Below are positions 61,681 through 64,000 of a DNA stretch of 64,000 nt, piece by piece (position 1 is the stretch's first letter; each line of letters begins with the position of its first letter). The notes under the pieces were generated by a model that saw only the letters and a program-made list of their open reading frames with translations, did no database searches and had not been told where the DNA came from. The position numbers and the translations under genes are program-made. Origin of the DNA: Vibrio chagasii (GTDB lineage: Bacteria; Pseudomonadota; Gammaproteobacteria; Enterobacterales; Vibrionaceae); NCBI RefSeq assembly GCF_024347355.1, contig NZ_AP025467.1, forward strand, positions 62,001 to 126,000, in the 5' to 3' direction.

Positions 61681-62487
61681 CTAATGAAAATATGTTGGGC
61701 CACCATGACACGTTGGATGAACGGGAAGGTTGCCCACAACTCCAGAAGTAGTATACCTGCTGACGTTATTCTTATTAACAGAATTATAACCAGCACCAAT
61801 CAATTTCATCCATCTTCCAGACCAACCGCACTCACTATACAATCTTGCAGGGTTTATTAAAGTAACGCTACAAGATGGTGTAGCCGTATCTAAAATCGGT
61901 GGAGAGAAAACAAAGGCATCGCTTTTCAAATTAACAGTTTTTCGTCCATGATTAGAATAAATTTCCGTTTTTACAATATACGGTCTTGCTGGGTTAACAA
62001 TGTTATACGTAGCAATAAAGCCCACAGAATCAAGATATGGCCAATAAGAACCATAAGCTCCATTCCATAAAGCTGCTGAATAACCTGGAAATGTTGCCAT
62101 GTAGTTTCTAGCTCGCTTGGGGTTGAAGCAACCACTAGGATGTGTAGGTGTTATCCCATCGGCTCGAACAGTAACTTGGGCACAACCACAGTTTATTGCG
62201 ACTGTAGTTGGCTTTGGCTTAGGTTTTGGCTTCGGCTTCGGCTTCGGCTTCGGCTTAGGTTTTGGTAACGTCTCTACATCTGGTGCTGGTGGTGCCGTCG
62301 AACCAGTCTCCGATCCGTTGGTAAACTTCCCCGTTGAATCATCAAAGCCAATGGCTCCTATGTAGGTTTGCTGATGGTTATCATTCGGTATTACACGATC
62401 GTAACTACTTGAATTGTGTGGAGGTTTCAGTTCGGCGTAGCTGCTTATTGAAATACAACTCATCACTAAAAGACAAGCCCTATTCAT
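61681..62487 (-). CDS. Array cargo 10b: exported protein with Lys-Pro repeat
   Basis: A 268-residue exported protein with signal peptide MNRACLLVMSCISISSYA and AGGAG before the ATG. Residues about 77-95 are an alternating Pro-Lys repeat encoded by a hexamer-like DNA repeat (62215-62265). Such stiff linkers span the periplasm in TonB-like proteins. The C-terminal ~170 residues contain six cysteines and aromatic-rich segments, probably a secreted binding domain. An inverted repeat CATTAGCT/AGCTAATG follows at about 61624-61660. No family is recognised. Confidence 0.65.
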   Translation of the reverse strand: MNRACLLVMSCISISSYAELKPPHNSSSYDRVIPNDNHQQTYIGAIGFDDSTGKFTNGSETGSTAPPAPDVETLPKPKPKPKPKPKPKPKPKPTTVAINCGCAQVTVRADGITPTHPSGCFNPKRARNYMATFPGYSAALWNGAYGSYWPYLDSVGFIATYNIVNPARPYIVKTEIYSNHGRKTVNLKSDAFVFSPPILDTATPSCSVTLINPARLYSECGWSGRWMKLIGAGYNSVNKNNVSRYTTSGVVGNLPVHPTCHGGPTYFH

Positions 62488-62570
62488 AATATACTCCTTT
62501 ATTCAATAAAAAACACTGCAAAAATCAGTATACTATAAAACCTTAAAAGATAAATTATTATTCGAAAAAA

Positions 62571-63314
62571 CTAGTCAGTTACACGTGCTGATAGTGCTAG
62601 GTAGTTCACTAAAGTAACGTACTGTTGTCGCCCAATACCTAACCAAAATAGAATTGCTAATTCATTACCGAGATATTCAACGTTCAGTGAGTCGCAAAGC
62701 TCTTTCATGTCTTGTGTAAATTCAATTGGCAAATCATTTAATTGAGCGCCAATAGATCGAGTTTCGTTAACTGAATTACTTGATATCCCCCATAATTTTA
62801 TGGGCCTCCTATTAATTCCCCTTTCTTTGTAAAGCGATAATGAGAATTTTCGTGCATGAAATATATCATCACCGCTAAACTTCAACTCTTTCACTATCCA
62901 TTTCTTTAAAATTTCTGGTGTAGTAATTATCGGTGGTGTTATTTCTCTAACATCACTTGCATCAATCTTTAGCTTAGTGGTTCCATCTTCTAAGAGAATT
63001 GTTGGTGCTCTACCACCTCGGATGACCAGCCCACTTAAGACCTTTTTATCTTCAGTCTTAAAGGTTACATACTTTCCATTAGATATTGTCATCGTTTCAC
63101 GATCATATAACCGTCTAAGTTCAGAGTGAAGATTGTTCCGATCACGGTACTCGTAATTTTGGTTTTTAAAATCAATGTTTGATTCAATTTTGATTTGCAT
63201 ATCTGAATCAGACCACTTCCAAATTTCCCCCTTAGCTCCTGATTTTTTTACGATACAGACCTTATTTTTAAATAAGATGATATCGAATCTCGTATGCTTT
63301 CTTTGTATTTCCAT
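62571..63314 (-). CDS. Array cargo 10a: hypothetical protein
   Basis: A 247-residue soluble basic protein from ATG 63314, a few bases after the leader GCTTGGGGGCATT. The first 120 residues look like beta-strands (IILFKNKVCIVKKSG, YVTFKTEDKKVLSGLVIRGG). The second half is helical. AT-rich codon use. No family is recognised. First gene of a two-gene cargo whose second gene has its own normal ribosome site 83 bp downstream. Confidence 0.64.
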   Translation of the reverse strand: MEIQRKHTRFDIILFKNKVCIVKKSGAKGEIWKWSDSDMQIKIESNIDFKNQNYEYRDRNNLHSELRRLYDRETMTISNGKYVTFKTEDKKVLSGLVIRGGRAPTILLEDGTTKLKIDASDVREITPPIITTPEILKKWIVKELKFSGDDIFHARKFSLSLYKERGINRRPIKLWGISSNSVNETRSIGAQLNDLPIEFTQDMKELCDSLNVEYLGNELAILFWLGIGRQQYVTLVNYLALSARVTD

Positions 63315-63450
63315 GGTTTAATGCCCCCAAGCACTTTATATACATTTTTCATGTGTTAATTATAATCAAAAACAACACTTATTACCATAAACTAGCATTA
63401 ATAATTAAGATTATAGTTCTTGATTTCCTACCGGACAAACGAGACACAAT
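63315..63450. promoter_or_regulatory. Array spacer 10: divergent promoters
   Basis: Gene -10 TATAAT on the minus strand (63359-63364), leader GCTTGGGGGCATT. RNA promoter TTGATT 63420-63425, 19 nt, CACAAT 63445-63450. Shared motif TTACCATAAACTAGCA. Confidence 0.74.
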
Positions 63451-63838
63451 GGGGCTCGAAGAGGGTCAGCAATCCAGGCGAAGCCGTTAAGGATTGCGTT
63501 GAAAATGCTTTTAGTTGGCGAAGCCAATCATTATGGCCAGCAGCTTTACTGCATCCAGGATGACAACGGCGCTTCATCGTTGGCATTCTGGATGCAGCTG
63601 GTGGGCATGCAGCCTTGAGCTAACAAACGTTTATTACCCAATAGGAGCCACTGCAGGGTGCGTGACAGCGTCTTTTTGCTGGCGCGAGCAATGCGCCCTA
63701 TTGGGTATCAAATACAGCGAGGAACGAGCGTCAGCCACTCTCAGCGAGGTACGAGCGTTAGAGGGCAGCAAAGGTAACCGCGGGATTGAGGGTGGGCCTC
63801 GGAGTGCGTAGGAAATGCAATGGCCTATTAAGGGAGAG
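63451..63838 (+). ncRNA. Array RNA copy 11
   Basis: About 388 nt. First hairpin GCAATCC/GGATTGC around GGCGAAGCC. The long hairpin GCATCCAGGATG/CATTCTGGATGC is almost fully paired, with the tip ACAACG/CGTTGG. The second long hairpin has CCAATAGG/CCTATTGG and CGTGACAGC/GCTGGCGCG. Conserved 3' hairpin and GGGAGAG end. Last complete copy in the window. Confidence 0.87.
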
Positions 63839-63849
63839 AAATGTTGAAC

Positions 63850-63877
63850 AAAAAAGCCTTCATATCTTTATGAAGGC
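63850..63877 (-). terminator. Terminator of array cargo 11
   Basis: On the minus strand GCCTTCATA-AAGA-TATGAAGGC (63856-63877) is followed by TTTTTT. It ends the partial cargo gene at the right edge. Confidence 0.88.
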
Positions 63878-63904
63878 TTAGACCGTTCTCACTGGCTAAA
63901 TCAG

Positions 63905-64000
63905 TTACGCGAACGTTGACGTATCCAAGGTTTCTAAAAATGGTTTAATTGAACGTTTAAAAGCCGCCTCTGCATTAGCTGTATGCGCTCGAACCCAAGC
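63905..64000 (-). CDS. Array cargo 11: partial gene at window edge
   Basis: The last 31 codons and stop of a minus-strand gene. The visible C-terminus reads AWVRAHTANAEAAFKRSI, then KPFLETLDTSTFA. It occupies the cargo position after RNA copy 11 and is followed by a strong terminator. The start lies outside the window, so the array continues. Confidence 0.6.
   Translation of the reverse strand, partial: AWVRAHTANAEAAFKRSIKPFLETLDTSTFA

Noticed and set aside
48866..63838. Integron attC cassette array
   Set aside because: The repeats are about 385 bp with their own promoter, carry no recognisable attC core (GTTRRRY ends in the right places), and no integron integrase is present in the window.
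48866..63838. CRISPR or similar short-repeat guide array
   Set aside because: Repeat units are long and structured, the spacers are whole genes, and no Cas or Tas-type nuclease is encoded.
48866..63838. Retron non-coding RNAs or group II introns
   Set aside because: No reverse transcriptase gene is visible anywhere in the window and the domain V signature of group II introns is absent.
48866..63838. RNase P RNA or tmRNA, suggested by GAGGxACGAGC and GGGTGGGCC
   Set aside because: The conserved cores of those RNAs (for example GAGGAAAGTCCGGGC, or the tagged reading frame and acceptor arm) are missing.

Overview
The window looks like part of a large conjugative plasmid or integrative element of a gammaproteobacterium, most likely Vibrionaceae. 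That placement is an inference from AT-rich coding sequence, the type IVb pilus set, an RdgC-type protein and the overall style of the genes. No rRNA, tRNA or housekeeping genes are visible.

Region 1 (1-4.3 kb) holds a tyrosine recombinase preceded by a 13-bp inverted repeat with a 6-bp spacer, plus four small unknown genes. Region 2 (4.3-18 kb, + strand) is one dense block. It starts with a J-domain membrane protein, continues with DotD, DotC, DotB and an IcmT-like protein (order as traH-traI-traJ-traK of IncI plasmids), and passes directly into a type IVb pilus operon: TcpQ-like protein, secretin PilN, PilO, PilP, ATPase PilQ, PilR, pilin PilS and PilV-like tip pilin.

Region 3 (18-24.8 kb, - strand) carries DotA/TraY, an IcmC/TraQ-like membrane protein, two unknown transfer proteins and RdgC. 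Region 4 (24.8-40.8 kb, mainly + strand) carries a small type IA topoisomerase-like protein, a DsbC-like thiol protein, two paralogous exported proteins, a PilT/DotB-like protein whose nucleotide-binding P-loop is destroyed, a 2052-aa TOPRIM (primase-like) protein and a prepilin peptidase. Together regions 2-4 encode a type IVB conjugation machine, its mating pilus and DNA-processing proteins. Region 5 (40.8-47.2 kb) holds a ParM/StbA-type partition pair and unknown proteins, including a 753-aa protein with a sigma-factor-like helix-turn-helix.

Region 6 (48.2 kb to the right edge) is the most unusual part. It is an array of 11 copies of a roughly 370-390-nt element on the + strand. Each copy has its own promoter (TTGACT, 19 nt, CACAAT), a conserved 5' start and 3' hairpin, and several stems whose arms differ between copies but change together. 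That pattern is the signature of a structured RNA. Each copy is divergently paired with a small, mostly unrecognisable - strand gene or operon. Ten of the 11 divergent spacers share a gene promoter, and nearly all lead genes share a 5' leader ending GCTTGGGGGCAT. The layout is therefore a row of exchangeable cargo slots between about 500-bp conserved RNA/promoter modules, and it runs off the right end. I do not recognise the RNA as a known family and treat it as the leading candidate for an undescribed system. Its function (regulator, recombination or exchange site, or RNA effector) is not shown by the sequence.
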